Shown piece after piece: positions 1 to 12,681 of a DNA stretch of 64,000 bases (the first letter of the stretch is position 1; the number at the start of each line of letters is the position of its first letter). Location of the stretch: contig AP022133.1 in the NCBI GenBank assembly GCA_014169315.1, positions 3,224,001 to 3,288,000 on the forward strand, given 5' to 3'. This DNA is from Enterobacter cloacae. GTDB lineage: Bacteria > Pseudomonadota > Gammaproteobacteria > Enterobacterales > Enterobacteriaceae. Both the position numbers and the translations under genes were made by a program. The notes under the pieces are model-generated. The model was not told the origin of the DNA and made no database searches. It saw only the letters and a list, made by a program, of their open reading frames with translations.

Positions 1-2
1 AT

Positions 3-773
3 TTCCTCAAACGTCGTGAATCTATTGCGCGCAAAAACATTGAACTTTGCTTCCCGCAGTACAATGCCGAAGAGCGTGAAAAACTCATTTCTGAAAACTT
101 CAAATCAATCGGGATGGCGCTGCTTGAAACCGGGATGGCCTGGTTCTGGCCCGATGAGCGTGTCCGCAAATGGTTTGATGTGGAAGGCCTGGATAACCTG
201 AAACGCGCGCAGATGCAAAACCGTGGCGTGATGGTTGTTGGCGTTCACTTTATGTCACTGGAGCTGGGTGGCCGCGTGATGGGGCTGTGTCAGCCGATGA
301 TGGCAACCTATCGCCCGCACAACAACCCGCTGATGGAGTGGGTGCAAACGCGCGGTCGCATGCGTTCCAATAAGGCAATGATCAGCCGCAATAACCTGCG
401 CGGGATGGTCGGTGCCCTGAAGAAAGGCGAAGCCGTTTGGTTTGCCCCGGACCAGGATTACGGACGTAAAGGCAGCAGCTTTGCCCCCTTCTTTGCGGTT
501 AAAGATGTCGCCACGACCAACGGTACCTTTGTGATTTCGCGTCTGTCGGGTTCCGCCATGTTGACCGTGACGATGGTGAGAAAAGCGGATAAGTCAGGCT
601 ATCGTCTGCACATTTCGCCTGAAATGGCTAACTACCCGGAAAAGGAATGTGAGGCCGCAGCGTTTATCAACAAAGTGATTGAAAAAGAGATTATGCGCGC
701 GCCTGAGCAGTACCTGTGGATGCACCGCCGCTTTAAAACGCGTCCGCTTGGCGAATCCTCACTCTATATTTAA
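3..773 (+). CDS. lpxP: LpxP, palmitoleoyl acyltransferase (5' partial)
   Basis: Lipid A late acyltransferase of the LpxL/LpxP/LpxM family. In E. coli LpxP adds palmitoleate to the Kdo2-lipid IVA core at low temperature, at the inner-membrane cytoplasmic face. The window starts inside the gene: the open frame begins at base 3 with FLKRRESIARKN and runs to the TAA at 771-773, so about 50 N-terminal residues including the membrane anchor are missing. The family HX4(D/E)-type motif is visible in VGVHFMSLELGG, and the C-terminus GESSLYI matches E. coli LpxP. The ypdK/alaC neighbours fit lpxP better than lpxL. A strong terminator follows directly. Confidence 0.95.
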   Translation, partial: FLKRRESIARKNIELCFPQYNAEEREKLISENFKSIGMALLETGMAWFWPDERVRKWFDVEGLDNLKRAQMQNRGVMVVGVHFMSLELGGRVMGLCQPMMATYRPHNNPLMEWVQTRGRMRSNKAMISRNNLRGMVGALKKGEAVWFAPDQDYGRKGSSFAPFFAVKDVATTNGTFVISRLSGSAMLTVTMVRKADKSGYRLHISPEMANYPEKECEAAAFINKVIEKEIMRAPEQYLWMHRRFKTRPLGESSLYI

Positions 774-783
774 GCCCGTTCAG

Positions 784-816
784 AAGGTTAGTTTCGCCAG
801 GAAACTAACCTTTTCA
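784..816 (+). terminator. Rho-independent terminator of lpxP
   Basis: A perfect 12-bp stem (784-795 pairing with 801-812, arms AAGGTTAGTTTC/GAAACTAACCTT) with a GCCAG loop is followed by a T run. It lies 11 bases after the lpxP stop codon. Confidence 0.85.
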
Positions 817-1111
817 ATCACCTGTAATTGCCCTGAGTAACTGTTTTTTCTTTACGTCGCTCAACACCTATTTATTGCGTACTGAAATCAAACTGTCGCC
901 GTTCCACGACAGTCGTAAGTAACGGAAATTATTTAAAAAAATCCCGCTTGTCACCCCTCATATTTAAGCGTACATTAGCGCCGTCTGGCAGCGGGAAGCG
1001 CAGAATTCTGAGCTGGAGTTAGCGGCATTGTAAGCGCCCAATTTCAGCTCTCTATCATCAGGTGGACTCTGTTTTTCAATGCGTACCATAAGATACGCGG
1101 AGCGATGAAAC
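817..1111. other. lpxP-ypdK intergenic region
   Basis: About 295 bases between the lpxP terminator and ypdK. I see no open frame with a plausible ribosome site and no obvious RNA gene. The stretch is AT-rich up to about 960 and presumably carries the ypdK promoter, but I could not assign boxes with confidence. Confidence 0.5.
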
Positions 1112-1183
1112 GTGAAATATTTCTTTATGGGCATTTCGGTGATTGTTTTAGTGTGGGCCGGAACCTTTGCCCTGATGATCTAG
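1112..1183 (+). CDS. ypdK: YpdK, 23-residue membrane small protein
   Basis: A GTG-initiated 23-codon frame reading VKYFFMGISVIVLVWAGTFALMI (first residue Met in the protein). It is nearly identical to E. coli YpdK, known as a tiny inner-membrane protein of unknown function. Nearly the whole chain is one hydrophobic helix. A GGAG-like ribosome site lies about 9 bases upstream, around 1099-1102. It sits between lpxP and alaC as in E. coli, and its transcript should end at the shared terminator at 1206-1232. Confidence 0.85.
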   Translation: MKYFFMGISVIVLVWAGTFALMI

Positions 1184-1205
1184 CAAAGCAAACACAGTTA
1201 AAAAA

Positions 1206-1232
1206 ACAGGAGCCGTTGGCTCCTGTTTTTTT
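1206..1232. terminator. Bidirectional terminator between ypdK and alaC
   Basis: Stem ACAGGAGCC (1206-1214) and GGCTCCTGT (1218-1226) with a 3-base loop. It is flanked by A runs on the left and T runs on the right, so it can stop transcription from both convergent genes. Confidence 0.85.
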
Positions 1233-1238
1233 ATGTCG

Positions 1239-2474
1239 TTACAACTCGGGATGTTCAGCGACGCTCTTTGATGAGAGAAGCCCGTCGGCCCGGAACATAC
1301 TCTTGATGCCCCTCACCGCCTGACGAATACGGTCGCTGTTTTCAATCAGTGCAAATCGCACATGGGTGTCGCCATAATCACCAAAGCCAATACCCGGAGA
1401 GACGCACACCTTCGCATCCTGTAGCAGCTTCTTGGCAAACTCCAGCGACCCCATTGCTGCATACGGCTCAGGGATTTTTGCCCAGACGTACATGGACGCT
1501 TTCGGCATTTCCACCATCCAGCCCGCTTCATGCAGGCCTTTTACCAGCACATCGCGACGGCGTTTATACTGGGCGGCAATCTCATGGACACACTGCTGAT
1601 CGCCCTCCAGGGCGGCAATGGCAGCCACCTGAAGCGGTGTAAAGGTGCCATAGTCGTGGTAACTCTTAATCCGCGCCAGTGCATTAACCAGCGTCTTGTT
1701 ACCCACCATAAAGCCAATGCGCCAGCCCGCCATATTGTAACTTTTCGACAGGGTGAAAAACTCCACCGCCACATCACGTGCGCCCGGAACCTGCATAATC
1801 GAAGGCGCTTTCCAGCCGTCATATACAATATCGGCATAGGCTAAATCATGAACCACCAGCACGTCATAACGTTTAGCCAGCGCGACGACCTTCTCGAAGA
1901 AATCCAGCTCGACGCACTGTGCCGTTGGGTTCGACGGAAAACCGAGGATCATCATCTTTGGTTTCGGATAACTTTCACGGATAGCACGTTCCAGCTCGTT
2001 AAAGAAATCGACCCCTTCGACCAGCGGCACAGAACGAACCTGCGCCCCGGCAATCACCGCACCGTAGATGTGGATTGGATAGCTTGGGTTCGGCACCAGA
2101 ACGGTATCGCCATGATCCAGCGTCGCCAGCATCAGGTGTGCCAGCCCCTCTTTCGAACCGATGGTAACAATGGCTTCGCTTTCAGGATCAATATCCACCT
2201 GATAGCGATCCTGGTACCAGCGGGAGATAGCACGACGTAATCGGGGAATGCCGCGAGACGTTGAGTAGCCATGCGTATCGGGACGCTGGGCAACCGTACA
2301 TAATTTCTCAACAATATGTGGTGGCGTAGGGCCGTCGGGGTTACCCATGCTGAAATCAATAATGTCTTCGCCGCGCCGACGCGCAGCCATTTTCAGTTCA
2401 GCAGTGATATTGAAAACATAAGGGGGGAGACGATCGATACGCGTGAAACGGCGTTCAGGACTGAATTCAGCCAT
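1239..2474 (-). CDS. alaC: AlaC, glutamate-pyruvate aminotransferase
   Basis: PLP-dependent class I/II aminotransferase (411 aa; E. coli AlaC/YfdZ is 412). It makes alanine from pyruvate and glutamate in the cytoplasm. The PLP-binding lysine is K244 in [14 protein letters not shown]. The substrate-site motifs [14 protein letters not shown] and GFPSNPTAQ are typical of the AlaA/AlaC group. The ATG at 2474 is preceded by a GAGGAA ribosome site. It is transcribed leftward into the bidirectional terminator shared with ypdK. Order ypdK-alaC-ypdA is conserved with E. coli. Confidence 0.96.
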   Translation of the reverse strand: MAEFSPERRFTRIDRLPPYVFNITAELKMAARRRGEDIIDFSMGNPDGPTPPHIVEKLCTVAQRPDTHGYSTSRGIPRLRRAISRWYQDRYQVDIDPESEAIVTIGSKEGLAHLMLATLDHGDTVLVPNPSYPIHIYGAVIAGAQVRSVPLVEGVDFFNELERAIRESYPKPKMMILGFPSNPTAQCVELDFFEKVVALAKRYDVLVVHDLAYADIVYDGWKAPSIMQVPGARDVAVEFFTLSKSYNMAGWRIGFMVGNKTLVNALARIKSYHDYGTFTPLQVAAIAALEGDQQCVHEIAAQYKRRRDVLVKGLHEAGWMVEMPKASMYVWAKIPEPYAAMGSLEFAKKLLQDAKVCVSPGIGFGDYGDTHVRFALIENSDRIRQAVRGIKSMFRADGLLSSKSVAEHPEL

Positions 2475-2699
2475 AGATTCCTCAGATTAACGTTAGCGCC
2501 CGGACCGTCCGAGCGACGCTGCCACCGATGTGGCATGCTTAGAAAATAACCTGAAAAAAAACGTGCTGTCGAGAGGGAAATTAAAAAAAAGAGATCGCGT
2601 TAAAACAGGAACCCTGCTGCGCCTAAATGCGGAAGCTGTTCCTCTTAATGTGTATTTTTAATACCAGTTATTTAACATGATGATATCAAACCCGTTACC
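2475..2699. other. alaC upstream region
   Basis: No supported gene. The AT-rich part at about 2550-2680, with several A-tract runs, should carry the leftward alaC promoter. I could not assign operators. Confidence 0.4.
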
Positions 2700-2831
2700 T
2701 CAGCCTTCGCCACCAATAAAAAATCCGGCGTCTTCAGGCTCCCATAAACTATCCCCTTTGAAAGTCATGGTTTTTCCCCATTTGATAAACCAGGTGAATA
2801 GCTGGTCAATACGCGCCAGGTTTTTTATCAT
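2700..2831 (-). CDS. Putative 43-residue small protein, divergent from ypdA
   Basis: I do not recognise this gene. An ATG at 2831 is preceded by a well-spaced AAAGGA ribosome site (GGGAAAGGACCATG on the minus strand), and the frame runs 43 codons to a TGA at 2700. The product starts [19 protein letters not shown] and ends [10 protein letters not shown]. It has an amphipathic aromatic N-terminal half and an acidic, glycine-rich tail. It begins only about 30 bases from the ypdA start and points the opposite way, so the two would share a control region. The overlapping plus-strand frame lacks a ribosome site. Coding status is inferred from the start signal and composition only. Confidence 0.4.
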   Translation of the reverse strand: MIKNLARIDQLFTWFIKWGKTMTFKGDSLWEPEDAGFFIGGEG

Positions 2832-2860
2832 GGTCCTTTCCCGTTTTTGCTGGTTCTCTC

Positions 2861-4558
2861 GTGCACGAAATATTCGATATGCTCCTCGCGGTTTTTGACC
2901 GTGCGGCATTAATGCTGATTTGCCTGTTCTTCCTCATTCGCATTCGCCTGTTCCGCGAGCTATTGCACAAGTCTGCACACTCGCCAAAAGAGCTTCTGGC
3001 TGTCACGGCCATCTTTTCGCTGTTTGCCCTGTTCAGTACCTGGTCTGGGGTTCCGGTAGAAGGCTCTCTGGTCAACGTACGTATTATCGCAGTGATGTCT
3101 GGCGGTATTTTATTCGGCCCGTGGGTGGGGGTGATTACGGGGATTATTGCCGGTACCCACCGTTACCTGATTGATATCGGCGGTGTGACGGCAATTCCGT
3201 GCTTTATTACCAGCATTATTGCCGGGGTGCTCTCTGGCTGGATTAGCCGCAAAGTGCCGAAAAAACAGCGCTGGCGCGCCGGGATCATCGCAGGTATGGC
3301 GTGTGAAACGCTGACCATGATCCTGGTGGTGGTCCTGGCACCCACCACGGCTCTGGGTCTGGATATTGTCTCGAAAATCGGCATTCCGATGATCCTCGGC
3401 AGCGTCTGCATCGGTTTTATTGTGTTACTGGTGCAAAGCGTCGAAGGGGAAAAAGAGGCCAGCGCCGCGCGTCAGGCCAAGCTGGCGCTCGATATCGCCA
3501 ACAAAACGCTGCCGCTGTTCCGCCACGTTAACGCTGAATCCTTGCGCCAGGTCTGCGATATCATTCGCCGCGATATTCACGCCGATGCCGTCGCCATTAC
3601 CAATATCGACCGCGTGCTGGCCTACGTGGGTGTAGGCGAACATAACTACCACGATAACGATGACACCATCAGCCCAACCACAAAGCAGGCGATCAATTAC
3701 GGTAAAATCATCATTAAAAACAATGATGAAGCCTACAGAACACCAGAAATCCACTCCATGCTGGTGATCCCCCTGTGGGAGAAAGGGGTCGTGACGGGCA
3801 CGCTGAAGATTTACTACTGCCATGCACACCAGATCACCTCCTCACTGCAGGAGATGGCCATCGGGTTGTCACAGATTATCTCCACCCAGCTGGAAGTGTC
3901 TCGCGCGGAGCAGCTGCGCGAGATGGCAAATAAGGCAGAGTTACGCGCGCTGCAAAGTAAAATAAATCCCCATTTTCTGTTCAACGCGCTGAATGCGATT
4001 TCCTCCTCCATTCGCCTCAATCCGGACACCGCGCGCCAGCTGATTTTTAACCTGTCGCGCTATCTGCGCTACAACATTGAGCTGAAAGATGACGAGCAGA
4101 TCGACATCAAAAAAGAGTTTTATCAAATCAAAGACTACATTGCGATTGAGCAGGCTCGCTTCGGCGACAAGCTCACGGTCATTTATGATATTGATGAAGA
4201 GGTCAACTGCGTGATCCCAAGCCTGCTGATTCAGCCGCTGGTCGAAAACGCGATTGTCCACGGTATTCAGCCGTGTAAAGGGAAAGGCGTGGTCACCATC
4301 AGCGTGACTGAGAGCGGCAACCGCGTGCGCATTGCGGTGCGCGATACCGGACACGGTATCGACCCGAAAGTGATTGAACGCGTTGAATCAAACGAGATGC
4401 CGGGTAATAAAATTGGGTTACTGAATGTGCATCACCGGGTCAAACTGCTGTATGGCGACGGGCTGCATATTCGCCGTCTTGAGCCAGGCACCGAAATCGC
4501 TTTTTACGTTCCGAATGAACGCTCCCCCGTTCATGCACCGACATCACTGTTGCCATAG
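2861..4558 (+). CDS. ypdA: YpdA (PyrS), LytS-type sensor histidine kinase
   Basis: Sensor kinase of the LytS/LytTR class (565 aa), known in E. coli as the pyruvate-responsive YpdA/PyrS partner of YpdB. The N-terminal 5TM-5TMR_LYT membrane domain covers roughly residues 1-200, then a GAF-like domain to about 345. The kinase region follows, with H371 in [20 protein letters not shown], an N box in [10 protein letters not shown] and a G box in RDTGHGID. Start is GTG at 2861, as in E. coli (MHEIF). It lies 13 bases upstream of ypdB, so the pair is one operon. The fry PTS genes that follow ypdB in E. coli are absent. Confidence 0.95.
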   Translation: MHEIFDMLLAVFDRAALMLICLFFLIRIRLFRELLHKSAHSPKELLAVTAIFSLFALFSTWSGVPVEGSLVNVRIIAVMSGGILFGPWVGVITGIIAGTHRYLIDIGGVTAIPCFITSIIAGVLSGWISRKVPKKQRWRAGIIAGMACETLTMILVVVLAPTTALGLDIVSKIGIPMILGSVCIGFIVLLVQSVEGEKEASAARQAKLALDIANKTLPLFRHVNAESLRQVCDIIRRDIHADAVAITNIDRVLAYVGVGEHNYHDNDDTISPTTKQAINYGKIIIKNNDEAYRTPEIHSMLVIPLWEKGVVTGTLKIYYCHAHQITSSLQEMAIGLSQIISTQLEVSRAEQLREMANKAELRALQSKINPHFLFNALNAISSSIRLNPDTARQLIFNLSRYLRYNIELKDDEQIDIKKEFYQIKDYIAIEQARFGDKLTVIYDIDEEVNCVIPSLLIQPLVENAIVHGIQPCKGKGVVTISVTESGNRVRIAVRDTGHGIDPKVIERVESNEMPGNKIGLLNVHHRVKLLYGDGLHIRRLEPGTEIAFYVPNERSPVHAPTSLLP

Positions 4559-4571
4559 GCCGGAGTAACAC

Positions 4572-5303
4572 ATGAAAGTCATCATTGTGGAAGATGAGAT
4601 TCTGGCTCAACAGGAGCTGAGCTGGCTTATCAAAACGCATAGCCAGATGGAGATTGTAGGTACCTTTGAAGATGGTCTGGACGTGCTGAAGTTTTTGCAG
4701 CACAACCGGGTCGACGCCATTTTTCTCGATATCAACATTCCGTCGCTGGACGGCGTGTTGCTGGCGCAAAACATCAACCAGTTTGCCAATAAGCCGTTTA
4801 TTGTCTTTGTTACCGCCTGGAAAGAGCACGCCGTAGAAGCTTTTGAACTGGAAGCGTTTGACTACATCCTTAAACCTTACCAGGAATCACGTATTATCAG
4901 CATGCTGCAAAAACTGGAAGCGGCATGGCAGCAGCAGACCGCACCTGCAAACACCAGCCCGACGGTACGTGAGAATGACACCATTAATCTGGTCAAGGAT
5001 GAACGTATCATCGTGACGCCCATCGACGATATCTACTATGCCGAAGCGCATGAAAAGATGACGTTTGTCTATACACGGCGTGAATCGTATGTGATGGCGA
5101 TGAACATCACCGAGTTTTGCAGCAAACTGCCGACGGCGCACTTCTTCCGCTGTCACCGTTCGTTTTGCGTGAATTTAAATAAGATCCGCGAGATCGAGCC
5201 CTGGTTTAACAACACCTACATTTTGCGTCTGAAAGATCTCGATTTTCAGGTGCCGGTGAGCCGCAGCAAGGTGAAAGAATTCCGCCAGCTGATGCACCTG
5301 TAA
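4572..5303 (+). CDS. ypdB: YpdB (PyrR), LytTR response regulator
   Basis: Response regulator of 243 aa. The receiver domain has D53 as phosphoacceptor (AIFLDINIPSLDG), E7/D8 acidic pocket residues, and K105 in DYILKPYQ. The C-terminal LytTR DNA-binding domain covers about residues 135-243 (FFRCHRSFCVNLNKI is typical). In E. coli YpdB activates the transporter gene yhjX on pyruvate exposure. The start has a CGGAG ribosome site and follows ypdA by 13 bases. Its stop is followed by a hairpin of the CCCTCTCC type and then convergent glk. Confidence 0.95.
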   Translation: MKVIIVEDEILAQQELSWLIKTHSQMEIVGTFEDGLDVLKFLQHNRVDAIFLDINIPSLDGVLLAQNINQFANKPFIVFVTAWKEHAVEAFELEAFDYILKPYQESRIISMLQKLEAAWQQQTAPANTSPTVRENDTINLVKDERIIVTPIDDIYYAEAHEKMTFVYTRRESYVMAMNITEFCSKLPTAHFFRCHRSFCVNLNKIREIEPWFNNTYILRLKDLDFQVPVSRSKVKEFRQLMHL

Positions 5304-5312
5304 GGGAAACGC

Positions 5313-5332
5313 CCTCTCCCGCAGGAGAGGGT
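5313..5332. repeat. CCCTCTCC-type intergenic hairpin, copy 1
   Basis: Arms CCCTCTCC (5313-5320) and GGAGAGGG (5325-5332) with loop CGCA, in the convergent ypdB/glk gap. Similar hairpins lie at 40791-40811 and 45308-45340. The lack of a clear T run makes it a weak terminator by itself. Confidence 0.6.
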
Positions 5333-5340
5333 AACAGACG

Positions 5341-6306
5341 TCAGAGGATCTGACCCAGAACCTGACGAAGATGTGCGCCCGAGCCAAGCAGGCCAGGGTT
5401 ATCATGCACAATCAGGTACACAGGAATGTCCTGCACGTAACTTCTGAAGCGCCCTTTGTCTTCGAAACCGCCGCGGAAACCTGAGGCTTTAAAGAAATCG
5501 AGGAAACGCGGCACGATCCCACCTGCGATATAGACGCCACCAAAGGTGCCGAGATTCAGCGCCAGGTTGCCGCCAAAACGCCCCATAATGACGCAGAACA
5601 GCGACAATGCGCGACGGCAGTCGATGCAGCTGTCCGCCAGCGCACGCGAGGTCACGTCTTTCGGCTGCAGATTTTCCGGCAGACGACCGTCAGATTTCAC
5701 AATTGCACGATACAGGTTCACCAGCCCCGGGCCAGAAAGCACGCGTTCAGCAGAAACGTGGCCGATCTCGGCACGCAGTTCTTCGAGGATGATGCCCTCT
5801 TCTTCACTGTTTGGTGCAAAATCCACGTGCCCCCCTTCACCCGGCAGGCTCACCCAGCGCTGATTAACGTGAACCAGGTGCGACACGCCCAGACCGGTAC
5901 CCGCTCCGTAAACGGCAATCGGCTTACCTTCTACCGGTGCAGTGCCGCCAAACTGGATCAGGTGCTCTGGCTTCAGCATCGGAATTGCCATTGAAACTGC
6001 GGTAAAGTCATTGATGATTTCAAGATGCGCAAAGCCGAGATTCTTCTGCATTTCGGTAATGGAGAATGCCCAGGTATGGTTAGTCATCGCCACCCAGTCA
6101 CCGGTAATCGGGCAGGCAATGGCGATGCAGCCATCTTCAACACTAGTCTTATGCTCATCGAGATAAACGCGAACAACAGCTTCCAGGCTTGGGTAGTCCA
6201 GCCCTGAATAGGTTTTCGCCTGGGAAATTTCACCGCTATGTACATCGCATAATGCAAGGCGCGCGTTCGTGCCGCCTACATCACCTACCAAAGCATACTT
6301 TGTCAT
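5341..6306 (-). CDS. glk: Glk, glucokinase
   Basis: Cytoplasmic ATP-dependent glucokinase (321 aa, same length as E. coli Glk) that phosphorylates free glucose to glucose-6-phosphate. The phosphate-binding motif [12 protein letters not shown] is at residues 8-19. The sugar-site motif INDFTAV and the second nucleotide motif GAGTGLGVS follow. It is transcribed leftward, convergent with ypdB and divergent from yfeO. In this genome it could process intracellular glucose released by glycosidases. No operator was identified upstream. Confidence 0.97.
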   Translation of the reverse strand: MTKYALVGDVGGTNARLALCDVHSGEISQAKTYSGLDYPSLEAVVRVYLDEHKTSVEDGCIAIACPITGDWVAMTNHTWAFSITEMQKNLGFAHLEIINDFTAVSMAIPMLKPEHLIQFGGTAPVEGKPIAVYGAGTGLGVSHLVHVNQRWVSLPGEGGHVDFAPNSEEEGIILEELRAEIGHVSAERVLSGPGLVNLYRAIVKSDGRLPENLQPKDVTSRALADSCIDCRRALSLFCVIMGRFGGNLALNLGTFGGVYIAGGIVPRFLDFFKASGFRGGFEDKGRFRSYVQDIPVYLIVHDNPGLLGSGAHLRQVLGQIL

Positions 6307-6511
6307 TCTTCTACTGCTCCGCTAAAGTCAGAATAAATCTTTGGGACACTGTAAATTCAAGGCGTGATAACAACAACGACCGGAAGGTGAATGCCCCAGG
6401 ATTATCGATCTTCATCACAGAATCACTTTACCGTTTCAGCACCTTTTGCATTATTGCGCCAGGGCTGATTGTGCAAAGTAACGTTATACCGTTTTGTACA
6501 AGGAAATCATC

Positions 6512-7747
6512 ATGCTCCACCCGCGAGCCAGAACCATGCTGTTATTGGCAATCCCGGCGTTAATTATTGGCGTTGCCTCAAGTATGGTGCTCATCGTCGT
6601 GATGAAAGTCGCGTCGGTGCTGCAAACGATGTTATGGACTTCACTCCCCGCAAAACTCGGTATCAGCTTTGATTCTCCGGCATGGATCATTTTGATGCTG
6701 ACGTTAACCGGTATTGCCGTGGGTCTGGTCATTCGTTTTAGCCCGGGACACGCCGGGCCAGATCCAGCGCAGGAACCCCTGATCGGTGCTCCGGTCACCC
6801 CTTCGGCCCTGCCGGGGTTGATTATCGCCCTGATTTTAGGTCTGGCGGGCGGCGTCAGTCTGGGGCCAGAACATCCGATCATGGCGGTCAACATTGGCCT
6901 GGCGGTTTTTCTTGGTTCACGCATTTTTCCCCGCGTCGGCGCACTGGACTGGACGATCCTGGCCTCAGCCGGCACCATTGGTGCGCTGTTCGGAACGCCC
7001 GTCGCTGCCGCGCTGATTTTCTCTCAGACGCTCAGCGGCAATAGCGACGTACCGCTCTGGGACAGACTCTTTGCTCCACTGATGGCAGCCGCTGCCGGGG
7101 CTCTCACCACCAGCCTGTTTTTCCATCCCCATTTTTCACTCTCTTTACCCCATTACGGCCAGATGCAGATAGCCGATATTTTCAGCGGTGCGATTGTGGT
7201 GGCTATCGCCATTGCACTGGGCATGGTCGCGGTATGGTGCCTTCCACGCCTGCACCGGCTGATTCACAGACTCAAACATCCGGTACTGATTCTGGGTGCC
7301 GGAGGTCTGATGTTGGGGATTTTAGGGGCTATCGGCGGAACAGTGACGCTATTTAAGGGCCTCGATGAAATGCAACAGCTGGCATTCAGCCAGGTATTTA
7401 ACGTGTCAGATTATCTGCTGTTTGCGCTGATAAAACTGGCAGCACTGGTGGTGGCAGCGGCATGTGGTTTTCGCGGCGGGCGTATTTTCCCGGCGGTCTT
7501 TGTCGGCGTGGCGCTGGGTTTGATGTTGCATGAACATGTGGAGGCTGTTCCGGCGGCGATTACCGTTTCATGCTCCATTCTGGGGTTGGTTCTGGTGGTC
7601 ACTCGCGATGCGTGGCTGAGTCTGTTTATGGCCGCCGTAGTGGTACCTGATTCCACGCTGTTCCCCCTGCTCTGTATCGTGATGTTGCCCGCCTGGCTCC
7701 TGCTGGCGGGCAAACCGATGATGATGGCCTGGAGAAACGACAAATAA
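6512..7747 (+). CDS. yfeO: YfeO, CLC-family ion channel/transporter
   Basis: Predicted inner-membrane protein of the chloride channel (CLC) superfamily (411 aa from the chosen start). Around ten hydrophobic segments are visible. CLC-like filter motifs appear as SLGPEHPIM (GREGP position) near residue 119, [13 protein letters not shown], and [11 protein letters not shown] (GxFxP) near residue 324. The ATG at 6512 has an AAGGA site 8 bases upstream; an upstream in-frame codon lacks one. It lies between glk and, in other enterics, ypeC; here ipdC and a reductase intervene. Transported ion is unknown. Confidence 0.9.
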   Translation: MLHPRARTMLLLAIPALIIGVASSMVLIVVMKVASVLQTMLWTSLPAKLGISFDSPAWIILMLTLTGIAVGLVIRFSPGHAGPDPAQEPLIGAPVTPSALPGLIIALILGLAGGVSLGPEHPIMAVNIGLAVFLGSRIFPRVGALDWTILASAGTIGALFGTPVAAALIFSQTLSGNSDVPLWDRLFAPLMAAAAGALTTSLFFHPHFSLSLPHYGQMQIADIFSGAIVVAIAIALGMVAVWCLPRLHRLIHRLKHPVLILGAGGLMLGILGAIGGTVTLFKGLDEMQQLAFSQVFNVSDYLLFALIKLAALVVAAACGFRGGRIFPAVFVGVALGLMLHEHVEAVPAAITVSCSILGLVLVVTRDAWLSLFMAAVVVPDSTLFPLLCIVMLPAWLLLAGKPMMMAWRNDK

Positions 7748-9538
<1,791 letters not shown>

Positions 9539-9540
9539 TT

Positions 9541-9558
9541 AGTGTAAACGCATACACT
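9541..9558. promoter_or_regulatory. Perfect inverted repeat AGTGTA-N6-TACACT
   Basis: A perfect 6-bp dyad with a 6-bp spacer, 33 bases before the aldo-keto reductase start and 135 before ipdC. Geometry fits a dimeric regulator. It contains a TGTAAA half-site of TyrR type, so it may be a second TyrR box or the operator of another regulator. Confidence 0.45.
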
Positions 9559-9590
9559 CTTTTTTCTTTTCATTGCCAGAGGTCACGAGA

Positions 9591-10589
9591 ATGGGTTATC
9601 AGCCGGACAAAAATCGTTATCAGACAATGCAGTATCGCCGCTGCGGGCGCAGCGGACTCACGTTACCCGCCATCTCGCTTGGACTTTGGCATAATTTCGG
9701 CGACACCACGCTCATCGAAAACAGCCGTCAACTTTTACAGCGCGCCTTCGATCTTGGCATCACCCATTTTGATCTCGCCAACAACTATGGCCCACCTCCG
9801 GGTTCAGCCGAACGTAATTTTGGCCGTATTTTACAGGAAGATTTCCTGCCCTGGCGCGACGAGTTGATTGTGTCGACAAAAGCGGGTTATACCATGTGGG
9901 ATGGTCCTTACGGTGACTGGGGCTCGCGCAAGTATTTGATCTCCAGCCTGGATCAGAGCCTGAAGCGCATGGGGCTGGAGTATGTCGATATCTTCTATCA
10001 TCACCGTCCCGACCCGGAAACGCCGCTGCAGGAGACAATGAAAGCGCTCGATCATCTGGTGCGTCAGGGCAAAGCCCTGTATGTCGGTTTGTCCAACTAT
10101 CCTGCGGATCTGGCCCGGCAGGCCATTGAGATTCTGGAGGATCTCGGTACCCCATGTCTTATCCACCAGCCGAAATATTCCATGTTTGAACGTGCGCCAG
10201 AAGACGGTTTACTGAGCGTATTACAGGAAAAAGGTGTCGGCTGTATTCCCTTCTCACCACTGGCAGGTGGTCAGTTGACCAATCGCTATCTGAATGGCAT
10301 TCCGGCAGACTCACGTGCAGCCAGCGGTAGCAAGTTCCTGAATCCTGAACAGATCACCGAAGAGAAGCTGGAAAAGGTTCGTAAGCTGAACACGCTGGCT
10401 GAAAGCCGCGGTCAAAAGCTATCGCAGATGGCGCTGGCCTGGGTATTACGCCATGACGCCGTGACCTCCGTGCTAATTGGTGCCAGTAAAACGGCGCAGA
10501 TTGATGACGCCGTTGGCATGCTGGAAAATCGCCACTTTTCAGCAGATGAACTCGCCGCCATTGAAGTAATTCTGAACAGCTCAAAATAA
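9591..10589 (+). CDS. Aldo-keto reductase, YghZ/Gpr-like
   Basis: NADPH-dependent aldo/keto reductase (332 aa) similar to E. coli YghZ (Gpr, L-glyceraldehyde-3-phosphate reductase; AKR14). Catalytic tetrad positions are visible: D near LGITHFDLANNYG (D and Y), K in STKAGY, and H in IFYHHRPDP. The LGLWHNFG and GLSNYPADLAR segments are typical of the KvbB-like branch. The ATG at 9591 has a GAGGT site about 8 bases upstream; an upstream in-frame TTG is less likely. It is divergent from ipdC with a shared 184-base control region. Whether it acts on indole acetaldehyde or a general aldehyde is unknown; exact orthology to yghZ is not certain. Confidence 0.85.
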   Translation: MGYQPDKNRYQTMQYRRCGRSGLTLPAISLGLWHNFGDTTLIENSRQLLQRAFDLGITHFDLANNYGPPPGSAERNFGRILQEDFLPWRDELIVSTKAGYTMWDGPYGDWGSRKYLISSLDQSLKRMGLEYVDIFYHHRPDPETPLQETMKALDHLVRQGKALYVGLSNYPADLARQAIEILEDLGTPCLIHQPKYSMFERAPEDGLLSVLQEKGVGCIPFSPLAGGQLTNRYLNGIPADSRAASGSKFLNPEQITEEKLEKVRKLNTLAESRGQKLSQMALAWVLRHDAVTSVLIGASKTAQIDDAVGMLENRHFSADELAAIEVILNSSK

Positions 10590-10715
10590 AACCACTTTTA
10601 GCAAAAAGTGCTCTCATTCATGAATTAGGAATTGAGGTGATGAAACGAGGCTTTACCAACTCGTAAAATTACGTTAACAGGCCGCACAGCGGCCCCGATC
10701 GTGAAGGAGAAAAGT

Positions 10716-11057
10716 ATGTTCAGGTCACTGATTCTTGCAGCGGTGTTACTGGCTTCAGCCCCGCTGGTCGCCAATGCCGGCGAAATCACCCTGTTGCCAT
10801 CAATTAAATTACAAATTGGCGATCGTGACGACTACGGCAGATACTGGGACGGTGGCTACTGGCGCGACCGTGACTACTGGCACCGTCATTATGAATGGCG
10901 TGATGACCGCTGGTGGAAACATGATAACGGTCGCCATCGCGGCTGGTATAAAAACAACGCGTATGAGCGTGGTTACCGTGAAGGCTGGGACGATCGTAGT
11001 GACCGTCGTGGCGACTGGGGTGGCGGCAGAGGTCACGGACACGGTCATCACCACTAA
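10716..11057 (+). CDS. ypeC: YpeC, DUF2502 periplasmic small protein
   Basis: Protein of 113 aa matching E. coli YpeC (DUF2502), function unknown. A signal peptide ([21 protein letters not shown]) is followed by the motif [16 protein letters not shown]. The rest is rich in Trp, Tyr, Arg and Asp ([19 protein letters not shown]) and ends in GHGHGHHH. Start ATG 10716 has an ideal AAGGAG site 7 bases upstream. It is convergent with mntH and shares a bidirectional terminator. The His-rich tail could bind divalent metal, but this is inference only. Confidence 0.92.
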   Translation: MFRSLILAAVLLASAPLVANAGEITLLPSIKLQIGDRDDYGRYWDGGYWRDRDYWHRHYEWRDDRWWKHDNGRHRGWYKNNAYERGYREGWDDRSDRRGDWGGGRGHGHGHHH

Positions 11058-11061
11058 CAGC

Positions 11062-11090
11062 AAAAAGGAGCCTTTCGGCTCCTTTTTCTT
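11062..11090. terminator. Bidirectional terminator between ypeC and mntH
   Basis: Stem AAAAAGGAGCC (11062-11072) and GGCTCCTTTTT (11077-11087) with a TTTC loop. A and T runs on both sides let it serve both convergent genes. Confidence 0.9.
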
Positions 11091-11091
11091 T

Positions 11092-12408
<1,317 letters not shown>

Positions 12409-12570
12409 TTATAGTGATTTCTCTGATAGCATTGAACGATAGATGGGGCAGGTACGCTGGAGCGATCGTACAGAAAATGAAATCGCACAGTCTTTGGTGA
12501 AGACTAGCACACAAACTTAACTTTTCACTCATTTACCTAACATAACAAAAATGTCTTGTTGATCACTATT

Positions 12571-12586
12571 TTTGAGACTCATCACA
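12571..12586. promoter_or_regulatory. Candidate CRP site upstream of nupC
   Basis: TTTGA-GACTCA-TCACA matches the CRP consensus TGTGA-N6-TCACA at 9 of 10 fixed positions, about 96 bases before nupC. nupC is known to be under CRP/CytR control in E. coli. A further TGTGA half-site follows at 12590-12594. Confidence 0.6.
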
Positions 12587-12681
12587 GGATGTGACTATAG
12601 TGTGGCTTTGATCTCGTTTTCTTTACGCTTGTTACATAGAATGTGCATGAAAATTAAACCTGCCTCATATTTGGAGCAAAT

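Noticed and set aside
2677..2898. 73-codon plus-strand ORF overlapping the alaC-ypdA gap
   Set aside because: No ribosome site, runs into ypdA in another frame; the opposite-strand ORF at 2700-2831 has the better start.
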